64,000 bases of DNA from Ceratopteris richardii. Its lineage: Eukaryota; Streptophyta; Polypodiopsida; Polypodiales; Pteridaceae. Where the stretch lies: the NCBI GenBank assembly GCA_020310875.1, contig CM035414.1, positions 198,154,260 through 198,218,259 on the forward strand, written 5' to 3'. This document shows, piece after piece, positions 35,701 through 46,684 of this stretch (the stretch's first letter is position 1; every line of letters begins with the position of its first letter). The translations under genes and the position numbers were made by a program. The notes below the pieces were generated by a model. The model had not been told where the DNA came from and did not search any database. It saw only the letters and a program-made list of their open reading frames with translations.

Positions 35701-36600
35701 TTGGGTTGGCTTGCTTACTGTGAAAAAAACAGCCTGTGAATCAAGCAACACAAATGCCACAAAGCTGGAATTACTACTTGGAACAACTACATGTGTGGAG
35801 CTAGGGTAAGGACTGCACAAGAAATCTTTTCTAGCACTAATCTGTCTATGTCTTGCTTGTAGGTAATTCAAAAGCACAAAATCTTGCTGATGGAAAAGAA
35901 GGTCAGGTGGCATAGGAAAACAGTTAATCTGGTGGATGTTGCTAATCTCCTCTTCAAACAGTTCAAACATGACAGAGGTTCTGCTGATCAAATCCTGAAG
36001 AAGCTCAACTCTAGATGGCAGGTGAATTGGTCTACACACCAGTGGTCTTACAGATTCAAAGCCCTGTGGGCCTTTCCAGATTGCAGCAAACATTCTTTTC
36101 TTCAATGGAGGATGTTACACCATGGCCTCTGGACTGGTAATAAAATCAGGAAAATTTATAATAGTGGTGGATCCTGTATATTTTGTGGCCATGTGGAGGA
36201 TGTTTCACACCTCTTCCTTGAATGTCACCGTGCTAAAAACTTCTGGTCTGCTGTGGAGAAGTATCTGCTAGTGAATGGTCTCCCCAAACTTAGTAAAATG
36301 GAAGTTATTCTTGACTGTTGTAATCACTTGGATATTTTGCTGTGGAATATTTGGAGGGGCTACATTCTTTGGTACATTTGGCTCAGTAGGAATGAGGCTA
36401 CATTTGGTAGCAGAAAAAGGAACTACCTTATCACTTTGCCTGTTATTCTGAAAAATGCTTCTCTCTCTTGTATTAGGAGAATCAGAGATGCTTCTTGTAA
36501 TAACTATGATGTCTTCAAGATTTTGTCTGAAAATTCTCCCTCTAGATGGAAAAAATTGTTAGCTGAACAGTACTCTTGTAAAAGGCTAGACATGTACTAA
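32789..36600 (+). pseudogene. LINE ORF2: endonuclease, reverse transcriptase, zf-RVT
   Basis: The AP-type endonuclease (32810-33520) has NVKGLTDP, FLQEVKTGG, MIGDFNMV and a TDHKPL end. The RT (about 34120-35100) has CKSPGFDGLPNDFF, WRPITYLNTIYKI, FKIDFDKAYDRIEWDF, RRSIRQGCPLAPLLFAIASD and a LQMFADDTNVM catalytic box. The C-terminal zf-RVT domain (about 36010-36280) has WRMLHHGLWTGNKI, CIFCGHVEDVSHLFLEC and H/C zinc ligands. Breaks are TAG at 33992-33994 between endonuclease and RT, one frame change at about 35510-35600, and TGA and TAG stops at about 35738 and 35861. The catalytic residues of both enzymes look kept. It cannot give a full protein. Confidence 0.85.
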
Positions 36601-36705
36601 TTGTCCTCTGGGACAGGTGTCTCCTGCCCAAGGCACTTTGTATATGGCCACCATTAATTTAAATTTTCCTTGTTTCTTCAAAAAAAAAAAGAAAAAAAAA
36701 GAATC

Positions 36706-37188
36706 GCTAAACATATGGTTGTGGAGTGATGGCTACAAGCAACACTAGCAGTGATGAAGTGCCTCTTGATTACTTTGGAGTGATAAAGGATATTATTGAG
36801 AGTGTCACTTCTTCCCCTCTTGACCACTTTAAACCATTTCAAGTCTAGAATGAAATGCAAGAAACCTCTATAGTTCCTTGAATCTATACTATTGACTCCA
36901 ATGCCATTTGGAGAAACCAAAATGACATGTATGTTTTTCCCCATCAATGCGAGCAGGTACATAGGCTAAAGATATAAGTTCCATTGTTTCTTTTTTTGAG
37001 TATTGATATCATTCATGTAGATGTGCTTTGCACGATTGTATTCTATCCCACACCTCAAAATATGAGGTGTTGGAATGCTATTCAAACTACCCCTTCTTCA
37101 TGATACATATTTGAAGTGGGGGGGTAGAGAAAGTCTTCGGTGGAGAAGTTGTGGAAGAGGAACATCAACCGAATGATGTTACAAGTGG
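36706..37188 (+). pseudogene. Decayed CACTA transposase, DUF4216 part (copy A)
   Basis: The plus strand shows VPLDYFGVIKDII, then IDSNAIWRNQNDMYVFPHQ and CEQV, matching ELDYCGVIQDIL and DSIRLWTDERDTFVLPEHCEQV of E3 gene 1. Between them the expected block appears on the opposite strand (LDLKWFKVVKRGRS read on minus, about 36811-36846), a local inversion. The acidic tail (EVVEEEHQPND) runs to the Copia target site CCAAC at 37189. Stops are present. Copy B is at 55789-56275. Confidence 0.6.
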
Positions 37189-37193
37189 CCAAC

Positions 37194-38199
37194 CATTGGT
37201 GCAATTATTCCAAGCCTATTTGCTTGATCATTTATCCTAAGGATCGTATGTACATTCATGTATTAACACATGGATGATCTCTTGTAAGATTGATTTTTTA
37301 CTACTGGTAAAAGTGCACATATGGAATCACTTCAATTGCAAGTTTTTAGGAGAATCATTTCCCAAATTATTGATGAGTTAGATGGAGATTCAATATTCTG
37401 AATTCTAGAGATATTTTTGGTAGACATTTGAATTCCAAAATTCAAAAACGAGCTCCAACTTTGGCTATAAAAGAGGACTTCAAAAGTTGCATTGTAGAAG
37501 TCCGAATTGAGCAGATATTCAGAGGGATTTGATTTCGATATTGAACTCACACCATATCTCTAACATTTCCCTCCAATTGTGCAATCATTCATTACCAATG
37601 TCAATGTAACCTATCTACATCAATACATACAATTTTCTCATATCCCAAATCTTCTAGTTTGTCACATACCACTCAAAATAGTGAACTTCTCTCACTTGTT
37701 TCTTAGTTTATACTTAATCATTTGATGTGATTTAAGTTGATATATACTTGATGGACTGTCTATTTTGTTGGTATAAAGTTTCATAATTATTATCTCAGCC
37801 AATCTTGAAAAATGTCGAGATTTACCTCTAACTATCTAAGCATCATTCTGTGAGCATGATCCGTTACTTTAAGTCCCATTACTTGCAAACATTAGCTATC
37901 CAAGTTAGTCAGATATGCCAAAAAGTACTTTATTCAATTGTTAGCAGAGAGGGAGTACTATTCATTTCTTTGAGCAAGTGTAGTGACCAAAACAACAAGT
38001 TTTGGTTCATAGCTGAAACTCCCACTCATCTCTTTTGATCCAATGATTTGAGGATCATATTTCAAAGTAATCGGGTGATTATTTGTGCTTACTGGAAATC
38101 TCAAGAGATCAAGTGTGCACTCAACTCAGTTTTGGCTGATGTGGTGTAGGAATTAGCAACACCGTCTCATCTCTAGAAGGTGTCTACCATCTCCTCCAA
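37194..38199 (+). repeat. 5' LTR of Copia copy A
   Basis: About 1.0 kb with a TATA box CTATAAAAG at about 37465. The left edge is fixed by the CCAAC target duplication and by alignment to the 3' LTR. Confidence 0.85.
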
Positions 38200-41139
38200 A
38201 AGGGGTATCAGAGCAACATAAAGGTAAAATGGGAGATGGGTTTCCATCATTCATTGATAAATTGGATAGGGGAGACTTTCTAGCTTGGTGCCTAAGGATG
38301 AAGGCTTACCTCCAAGGAAAAAGCATGTATGGATACATATCTAGAGATGAAGAAATTCCAACTCTTAGAAGCAAACATCAACCTACAAGAGAAGAGAAAG
38401 AGAGACTAGCTGCATGGTGTGCAAAGGATGCTCTAGGGAGGTCTTATATACTCAGATCAATATCTGATTTCATGTTACCTCATATTAGGAATCGCAAGAC
38501 TTCCGAAGATACTTGGGAAGTACTATTTTCATACTTCTCATCAAGTACAAGGGCTAGGAAGAGCCATCTTTGGATGGAGTTCACAATCTTTGGATGTAGC
38601 TGATCAACAAGGGAGTATTGGAGAAGAAATAGAAAAGGGGTAGATAGTAAGGCATATCATAAATTGCATCAAGCCTGATTACAAATGGCAATCCTTTACC
38701 AGTGTAATGGACCTATATGTGGACATGTAGATACCTCACCTGAATACATTCATGGGGCAACTCTTAACACATGAGACAAAGCTCAACAAGAAAGGAGATA
38801 CTTTTGGGGATGATCAATCTTTTTCCCTTTACATAGATAAAAATAAGAGTAAAGATAAAGGCACAAGTAAGAAGAATGAAGAAGAGGCAAGTATCTCTCA
38901 AGCGAACTTCATAGGTAGAGGAAGAGGTACTAGAGGAAGGGGCGGAGAAGCAAAATACGGTAGGGGGAGATCATACAACTCTTCACCTTGAAACATTTTT
39001 GGCTTGAAGAATCATACCATGGATGAGTGCTTGAGAAACACAAACAATCAGAGAGGAAAAGGCTTCCATAGAGGAGGCTATGGACAATCAAGAGGCAGGT
39101 TCAATAATAGAGGAAACAACTACCATCACAATTACAACCAAGGATACAACAAGAACTATCAAGGAGGCTTCAGAGGAAGAAGATACTATCACAACTATAG
39201 AGATGATCAAGAGGTTTCTCCATTACTCATGAATATGACAACCAATGAAGGTAAAGATGATGATTATCTATTCTATATTGATTCTGGTTGTTTGAATAAT
39301 GTAGCAGACAATGTAGCATTTTTCTGATCTTAAAGAGCCCAAAGGAAAGCATGGAGTCTAGACAGGTGATGACACTAGGTACTCTATAAAAAAGGACGGA
39401 AATGTTAAAGCATTTGATGGTATCATGAATCATTTAAGTAGGGTATTGTGTATGCCAATAATAACCAAAAACCTAATTAGCGTTGGATAGATTGTTGAGA
39501 AGGTTTTAGAGGTTAGATTCACAAGGCATGGAGCATATATGGAGGACCTTTTGCAAGGCTTTAAGAGGATTGCAAAATGTGAGAAATGTGGTACAGTTTT
39601 TATATTTGATGTTGAAGATACTAGGAATACTGCTCTCTTCAACTACAAAGACCAAAATTTATCTGAATTGGAGATATGGCATAAGAGACTAGATCATATA
39701 AGTGAAAGGAGATTGAAGCAAATATGAAGGGATCAGAGTTTGCTTGGCATTCCAAATGTGTCGAAGGAAAACATGATTTACAAATGTGGAGCACGCCAAT
39801 TTGGCAAATCACGTAGGCAACCATTCAACAAAAGAGGATACATGTATGAAGACTACTTGGAGCTTGTGCACATAGATGTGTGGGCTCCTTGAAGACAACC
39901 ATTATTCTCACGGTCCAAGTATTATGTTTCATTGATAGATGACTATAGTAGATGGACAATATTTTACTTTATGAAGCATAAAGATGAAGTCTTCGCTTGT
40001 TTCAGGAAGTATTTGGCATTTGTTGAGAATCGAATAGGTAGAAGCTTGGAGAGGCTCAGATCTAATGGAGGTGATGAGTATTTCTCACATGATTTTGACT
40101 TCTTCTTATAGAACATAGGCATAAAGAGACAGATTAACAAGATACACTCCTTAACAGAATGGAGTTGTAGAGAGAAGAAATAGAATAATAGTAGAGGTTG
40201 AAAGATTGATGTTGAATGAAAAAAAAACTCCCAAATTACTTTTGGGAAGAGGTTTTTTCCCTAGCCACTTGCCTAATCAATAGGCTTCCATCCATGTCTT
40301 TGGATGGAATGACCCCTTATGAGGTATGGAATGGTAGGAAATCTTCTTTGGATCATTGTAAGATCTTTGGGTGCATTTCTTATGCACACATACCCTCAGA
40401 GAAATCTTGATCCAATAATTGAAAGATACATCTTCATTGGCTATGAACAAAATTATAATCCCAGGAACAAACAAATTATAGTTAGTAGGGATGTGGTATT
40501 TGATGAAAATAACTCTTGCTTTAAGTATGATTATAGGAAAGTAAAGCTACCCTATGATTTGGAAAATGATTTTCCAAATCTCACCAAAGAAGAATCACAT
40601 ACATGAGAGGATGTCAACTCAAAAGTAGAGAAGCTATGGAGGAAGAAATTGAATCACTTCAAGAGAATAGCACTTGGGATTTGGTTCCCAAAAAACCATT
40701 CATGAAGGTAAAAGAATCCAAGTGGATTTACAAAGTGAAAAAGAAATAAAATAGGACAATCAACAATTATAAAGCAAAGCTACTAGCAAAGGGCTTTGCT
40801 CAAACCCATGGAGTAGATTATCAGGAGACCTTCTCACCTGTGGCCAAGATGCCAACTACCAAAGTTTTAGTAAGTATTGCTACTTCAAAGAATTGGAATT
40901 TGTACCAATTAGATGTTAAAAATGCATTCCATTATGGATGGATCATAGAAGAACTCTACATGGCTCAACCACGAGGATATGATGCAAAGTTGGTTTAAAG
41001 CAAGCTCCTAGAGCTTGGTACCATAGGCATTTCACATACTTGCAAGACCAAGGTTTTGTTGCAAGCAAGGTAGATTCTTCATATGTTATGACGACTAATT
41101 CAGAAGTTATTTATCTATGTGTTCATATGGAGGATATCA

Positions 41140-41245
41140 CACTACAACAGATCGATGGTATATGGAGATTTTTACCGCGGAAAATGAACGACTAAGACGA
41201 GTAATTCAGAAGTTATTTATCTATGTGTTCATATGGAGGATATCA
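41140..41245. repeat. 106-bp tandem duplication of the Copia/CACTA left junction
   Basis: The sequence from about 41091 (Copia flank, target TCA, first 45-50 bp of the CACTA tip) is repeated 106 bp later, so CACTACAACAG starts occur at 41140 and 41246. Copy B has only one start, at 60278. Only the second start is joined to the rest of E3. Confidence 0.9.
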
Positions 41246-41311
41246 CACTACAACAGATCGATGGTATATGGAGATTTTTACCGCGGAAAATGAACGCGGC
41301 TTTATTAACTG

Positions 41312-41530
41312 CGACGCCGGTGTAAAAGTCGGTGTGCGCATCGGTACCAAAGCCTCTGTATATGCATCGGTATATGCATCGGTATAAGCGTCGGTATATG
41401 CATCCGTAATACTGACGCTCATACCGAGGCTTCTGCTGGAGGTACCGTTGCCTATACCGTCGCCTGCTGGGTGTACCGACGGTTATTTCGATGACACTAC
41501 TGGAAGTACCGTCGGGTATACCGACGACCA
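41312..41530. promoter_or_regulatory. Left subterminal iteron region of E3
   Basis: Runs of TATATGCATCGG/TATAAGCGTCGG 12-mers (41360-41410) and inverse TACCGACG/TACCGTCG copies (41430-41530). Foldback organisation as in E2 and E4. Confidence 0.65.
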
Positions 41531-41548
41531 TACTTGCAAAATTTTTTT

Positions 41549-41624
41549 TGGGCAAAATGTTTTGTCTTTTGCTACAGCAACATTACCATGATGTTGCTTA
41601 ACAAAAGACAATACACTCTGCCCA
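41549..41624. repeat. Conserved hairpin, E3 copy
   Basis: Arms TGGGCAAAATGTTTTGTCTT and AAGACAATACACTCTGCCCA (ends given), with the centre ACATTACCATGATGT. About 30 of 35 positions can pair. A second small palindrome, GAGTACA..TGTACTC, follows at about 41634-41655. Confidence 0.7.
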
Positions 41625-41724
41625 AGAAAACCGAGTACATGTGATGTGTACTCTAATGACAACCAAAATATGATTTCATGAAACAGAGTATTATCGGACA
41701 CAAAATAGATCATCAGAATGAACA

Positions 41725-41930
41725 ATGAACCATGTACAAAAGAAGTTATATATTTCAATAATGAAGCATGTACAAGAGTATGGCAAACCACTATCATATA
41801 TGACACTTTTACAAAATGTGGCAAAGCAATGTATTGCCATATGGAAATCAAATACAAAATATTGGTCTTCCACTGCCATACACATGCAGAGAAGGTTCCA
41901 TATCAACAATCCTGCAACAAAGAACATTAA
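41725..41930. repeat. Degenerate array of about 37-bp units (E3)
   Basis: GTACAAAAGAAG, GTACAAGAGTATGGCAAACC and ACAAAATGTGGCAAAGC units, as in E2, between the hairpin and the gene 2 stop. Confidence 0.6.
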
Positions 41931-41998
41931 TGGAATGAGATAAATTCACATGAAAATTACAAACAACAAGTAAAAACCAAGCTTATAAATTAATTACC

Positions 41999-43263
41999 TC
42001 ATCGCAAACGCTCCCATGAAACTACCGCACCGTGTCCCTTCAAGTCCTGCAATAGTGCAGTGAACCCATGACTATATCCGTAAGACTCCTCCGTCCGTGT
42101 TGGAGGACGACCCATTGTCAGCTCCTGAAACAAATATAAAAAGATTAGAGAAACATATATGAGAAATTTAACACAAATAAAGTCAATAAATGAAATGGTA
42201 CTTACAAACTCATGATGCATCCTCTCATATCCACCGCTGCCCAAATGTGACGGTCCAATCGTGTCTAGACATGTGGCTGCGGCATTTCGCTGCTGGTGAT
42301 ATCGATCAGGAGTCTGCTACTGCTTGTCATGAATCATGTCCCACTCCTCAGCATCTAACCATACAGGCTTTACTAACCCTTCTCTGAATGCATCACGAGC
42401 CTCGGATCGTCGATGCAACATGATCTCACGTGCGGTGTGCAGAATCCACTCTGAACTCACAATCGACTGTCCATCGGCTGGTCGGAACTCCTGGTAAATC
42501 TTCTGTGTGATATAATTCTTCCGATCTTTATCCTGTTCACTCCATTTCAGCATGATGGAGTGTCCAAACTGGATGGAGCAAAGCTGTCATATGTGTGCAT
42601 TCATTGCTTTTCCAGCCGCATCCATCACCGGAGCTCCATCTCGGATATTATACACCTTGGAGTCATCATGGTCATGAGCACCCCAAGGTGTACGTGGTGT
42701 ACTGCGTGGTGTACTGCGTGGCGTACCTACATCTGAGGTACTCGTCCTAGGAGTAGAACCACGCGACACAATGTTCGTCGCACTTCCTCCATAACAACCG
42801 CCTCCTCCGCCTCCAGACCTACTTATAGATCCACTCCTAGAATCTCCTCCTCCAGAGCGTGACCTCGATCTACGTGACGGGCCAGATCCTGTATCGCGCT
42901 GAGGTGTCGAACGCACACGTCTACTAGTAGACCCAGTAGGAGATGGCTGCAAAGATGGTCGTGGTGGAGTCACAAAGCTAGGAGACATACCTCCTACGGG
43001 AGTAGCACCACCCGCAGGAGTGACACCGGCAGGAGTGACACCGACGGGAGTGACACCGGCGGGAGTGACACCGGCGGGAGTGAGGCAGCGAGAGTGAGGC
43101 CGCCAGGATTAAGGTCGCTAGGAGTGAGGCCGGGAGGAGTGCTACCACGAGCGATCCAATAGTGTGATGCAGCAGCCATATACGCAGGAGGGACCTGAGA
43201 GATGAACTCCAAAAACTGCTCCTCTGTCATGGAATGTGGAGTGACTGGAGGACTGTCTCCCAT
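41999..43263 (-). pseudogene. E3 gene 2: Ptta/En-Spm-like transposon protein
   Basis: ATG at 43263 (MGDSPPVTPHSMTEEQFLEF), a GVTPA pentapeptide repeat, a Ser/Arg/Gly-rich basic linker, an STPRTSTSDVGTPRSTPR stretch, DDSKVYNIRDG, then MLKWSEQDKDRKNYITQKIY, RRSEARDAFREG and KPVWLDAEEWDMI, which fits the Transposase_24 (Ptta/En/Spm) pattern. The final exon, after a GT-AG intron (about 42128-42206), encodes ELTMGRPPTRTEESYGYSHG and ends TGA at 41999. Breaks are a frame change near 43085 before the GVTPA repeat (shared with E4) and stops at about 42587 and 42315. By En/Spm analogy it is a DNA-binding partner of the transposase and the likely reader of the 12-bp iterons. It starts only 105 bp after the gene 1 stop, so both may come from one pre-mRNA. 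Confidence 0.65.
43007..43085. repeat. 15-bp coding minisatellite in gene 2
   Basis: Five tandem GGGAGTGACACCGGC-type units (plus strand), encoding GVTPA/GVTPV on minus. Present identically in E4 (62028-62106). Confidence 0.85.
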
Positions 43264-43368
43264 CGTGCTCTGTAATAAAAGAACTCAAATAATTAGCATG
43301 CGATAAGAAAAATAATATAGGGAATAAACAAAAAAAAAACCAAAAATTAGTACGTACAGGTTTTTTAT

Positions 43369-45512
43369 TCAAACGTCCTCTATTCTAGCATCCTCTTGAA
43401 GATTCGATGCACCAAGAATATCTATCTCTATATTGATGGCTTCTAAATCGCTTGCTATGCTGGTTTCCTCCTGATCATCGTCTATTGCTTCATCTTCTCA
43501 AACAATGACCTCTTCTTCTTGAACAATCACCTCTTCTTCTCGAACAATGATCTCTTCCTCCTCAGCTATCCAATGAATCTCTGAGTCCACTAGAGATGGA
43601 CTTTCTTCTACATCTATGTTTTCAAAAATTTGTGTACTACATAGAGCGACTTGTAAAACAAATAGCCACTCTGGGTCTTTTGAATCTGGTATAAAAACAA
43701 CCTGCTCACAGTGTTCGGGAAGTACAAATGTGTCCCTTTCATCTGTCCATAATCTTATGGAGTCGACTTGAAGCAAACCGCTCTTATCCCGTCTCACTGT
43801 TGCGTTTCTTCCAGAGGTGACTACTTTGAACCATTTCACGTCAAAAACAAAGTAATCAAACTTTCTGAAAGATAGTTTCAAAATGTCTTGAATCACACCA
43901 CAATAATCTAACTCGCCTTCTAGAGCATTATCATCTCTTGCACTCGCTCTACTTTTTTGCAAATAAATCACCATCACTCCACTATCAAAAGTAGACCTAT
44001 TTTGATCGATTCGTGTGACTCAAAAGTGCCGTCCATGAGACCATAGTGCACCGTATTTAATATACTCCCAATCATATCCTTTTGCGAGTTCTTCTTCTTC
44101 TTCAGAGATATCTTCACCCGCTGCCTTTGCTTGTGAAACCGCTGCATCTAGCCATCTGCTCGGTAGAAAAGGTGTGAGAGGTCGAAGATTTTCTGGAAGA
44201 GGCAAAAATCGAGTGGAACGATTTCTTCGAAACTGATTTCTTTCCTTTGCGTTAGTTTCCTTGGCAAGTTCATACCTTTCTAACCACTTTTGCATAGGCT
44301 CAGAGTTAACTATGCAAAACTTCATTGCCTTTTCTCTGAAAGCTGCATCCATTTTTCTTTGCAATCCTTTACCTTGTGGTTCATCGCCTACGAGACGAAC
44401 ATCTTCATCATCGCTCCATAAGCGAGGCATTTCGGGATCTGATATACGTAGAAACTCAGTTATGAATACAAGAGATTCTTGTACAAACCATCCCTCTGCC
44501 ATGCTACCCTCAGGATGTGCTCTCTGTCGAACAAACTCTTTTAATGTCTTCATAAAGCGCTCTAAGAAGAACATCGATCGACTATGGACAGTTCCTGATA
44601 TTGCAACTTCATCTACTACATGAACCAGTAAATGAAGTTGAATAGTGAGAATACTTGTGGGAAAGTATTTCTCTACCATACAAACAGCGGAGATTGCTTC
44701 GCCTATAACGTCTTCTCTAAATCTATTTGCTCCACACTTTGGACATACGTGGAGATGCTCATACTCATTCCGAAAGAGAATGCAATCATTCGGACAAGCA
44801 TGAATTTTAGTATAATCCTTTCCAATGGACTGTAAAAGTTTTTTCGGATGTCCACGTGTTGGAGGCATGTCATTGCCCTCTCGCAAAAATTGATCTTTAA
44901 GAAGCCTGCAATAAGCAATTAAAATGATATTAGTAAATGAAGTTATTATGATACAAGAATGAAAGCCAATTTGTTCTCCACTTACCTGAACAATTCAGTG
45001 ACACTACTATCTGACCATCCATAAATGGATTGCAGATTGAGCATCGCGAGTGAAGCACGTACTACAGATATCTTTGCTCCATCCTAAAGTAGTAAACGAG
45101 CTAATCTTCGCATGTTTTCATATTCTTCATCAACTTCTGATCGTCGAATTTCTGTTGTGTCCATGAAACTCTCGACACCTTCTTCACCATCATGATCTTT
45201 GTCCATCTCATAAAATGCTTTAAGCATCTCTTCCATATGTTCATTCTGTGTAATATTATTAGTGCTTTCTTGTACATCTAAGTCTTTTTTTACTCTCTTT
45301 TGTCCACGAGAGGTTACTAGTGCAATGTCGTTTGGGTCCATCTGCTCACCTGGGGGACCATGGGAATGATAGCGTAGGTTTTCCAGTCGACTTCTATCAA
45401 AGGATCCATACTCTCTAACATGTGCAGTACAAATCCGCCGTTTCCGATAAATTTGATACTTGCACTGTGTGCAAGGACATGCCATTCTCTCTTTAGGATC
45501 CAAAGAAGCCAT
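43369..45512 (-). pseudogene. E3 gene 1: CACTA transposase with Transposase_21 deleted in frame
   Basis: Exon 1 (45512-44986): MASLDPKERMACPCTQCKYQ and an acidic tail. An 80-bp GT-AG intron (44906-44985). Exon 2: KLLQSIG..KIHACPNDCILFRNEYEHL and CPKCGANRF, then directly DUF4218 (MVEKYFPTSILTIQLHLLVH, RSMFFLERFMKTLKEFVRQ, EGSMAEGWF) and DUF4216 (ELDYCGVIQDIL, FDVKWFKVV, FVLPEHCEQVVFI). The junction is after the codons for GEAI at about 44695, keeping the frame. The tail is acidic (EEEIIVREEEVIV). Stops are TAG at 45084-45086, TGA at 44020-44022 (shared with E4) and TGA at 43498-43500, where E4 has CGA. It ends at 43369. It lacks the nuclease core; any product would be at most a binding or interfering protein. 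Confidence 0.8.
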
Positions 45513-45539
45513 CTGCTACAATATGGACATTTTAGAACA

Positions 45540-45945
45540 TTTGTTTTTTTATTAAACCTACAAATTTAACTCTTAAAGTCTTTAATCTGAAATACTAAAC
45601 CTAAATACTTAAATACCTAAAAAAACTTAAGACCCTAATCTATATAGCTATCCTATTTTATCCATATATTCGGATTTTTTCTTGATTGATCCTCTTAAAT
45701 AAGTTATATGTATGCCTAAACCCTAAAACCCTAATTTTAAAGATCTATACCTAAATTATGTATATTTCTATACACATGTGTATATACATGTATATATATA
45801 TTATATGTGTATGTGTATGTGTGTATATATGTTATGTAGGAGTTAAAACCCTAAAACCCTAATCCAAATGACCTAGAACTAAAACATGTATATATATATG
45901 CATGTGTATATATATGTGTATATGTATATATATGTGAATATAGAT
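45540..45945. repeat. Promoter-side AT-rich and telomere-like leader of E3
   Basis: Directly upstream of gene 1 on the minus strand, with AAACCCTAAAACCCTAAT motifs near 45718 and 45845. Matches 15835-16220 of E2. Presumed 5' UTR or promoter region. Confidence 0.6.
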
Positions 45946-45953
45946 AGGTATAT

Positions 45954-46684
45954 TGTTAGTATATGATCAACGTCTACCCCTCATGATTGTATGCACATTT
46001 TGTAAGGCCCCCATTATGAGGAGAAGCCAAGCGTGCATTACCCAATTGATGGGAATCCCAACTTGCATGTTGGATGAAAGTCATATTGGATCATGTAAGG
46101 TATTGTAAGGAAAGGGAGTTACCAGGGTCCCCAATTGGGGGGTTCGGGGCAGCGGGGAGCAGCCCCGGTTGGGGGTCCAAGGGGGCCAGCGGGCCCCCTG
46201 GCTGAGGGGCCCTAGGGGGCCAGCGGGCCCCCTGGTGGGGGTTCGGTGGCAGCGCCCCCGGCGCGACGGTAAAGGGAATATTCCATAGAATATTCCTTGT
46301 CGGAGTCAGAAATCATTTATATTTGTTAGGTCGGTTCAACCGGTCTAAGCCATGTATGGCAATTACGCAGGCGGTGGCCGCCCATGCTCTACCGCCCACG
46401 CTCTACCACCCATGTATTGCCTTCCATGGAAGGCCACCCATGATCCTACATATACATGACTTCTGCACTACCTAAGACATCAAGTTGAGTCAGCATACCT
46501 CTACCTTGTATCTCCCTATCTAGAGTTGTCTAGATCGCCATTTAAGCTCTACCTTGAGAGCCCATGGGTGGACAACGTCATCATCTTTGTACTTGCTATT
46601 AGTAGAAAATTGTTGTGATTCTCCTATATTTGATATCTTCTCTGCTACTACTCCTGTGTTATATTGTGTAACTATTGTCTTACA
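45954..46684 (+). mobile_element. Solo LTR nested in CACTA E3
   Basis: A fossil LTR of 731 bp, TGTTAG..CTTACA, with TATAT duplications at 45949-45953 and 46685-46689; absent from E2. Same copy by descent as 8-723. GC-rich block at about 46130-46270. Confidence 0.88.

Larger units (their letters stand above)
31059..36697 (+). mobile_element. L1-type plant LINE, near full length
   Basis: About 5.6 kb with a GC-rich 5' leader, ORF1, ORF2 and an A-rich tail (36680-36700, interrupted by one G). AAAGAATC occurs at 31051-31058 and 36698-36705 as a candidate target duplication; its A residues overlap the tail, so the length is uncertain. The duplicate locus at 55.63 kb lacks the LINE but has about 160 bp that copy A lacks, so a target deletion came with or before the insertion. 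Coding damage is limited (a few stops and frame changes), suggesting a fairly recent but dead copy. Confidence 0.9.

Noticed and set aside
38200-38215. tRNA gene
   Set aside because: GGTATCAGAGC is only the primer-binding site of the Copia element; no cloverleaf around it.
44018-44024. TGA between DUF4218 and DUF4216 as a recoded or selenocysteine codon
   Set aside because: A dead transposon with other stops; ordinary decay shared by duplicated copies explains it.
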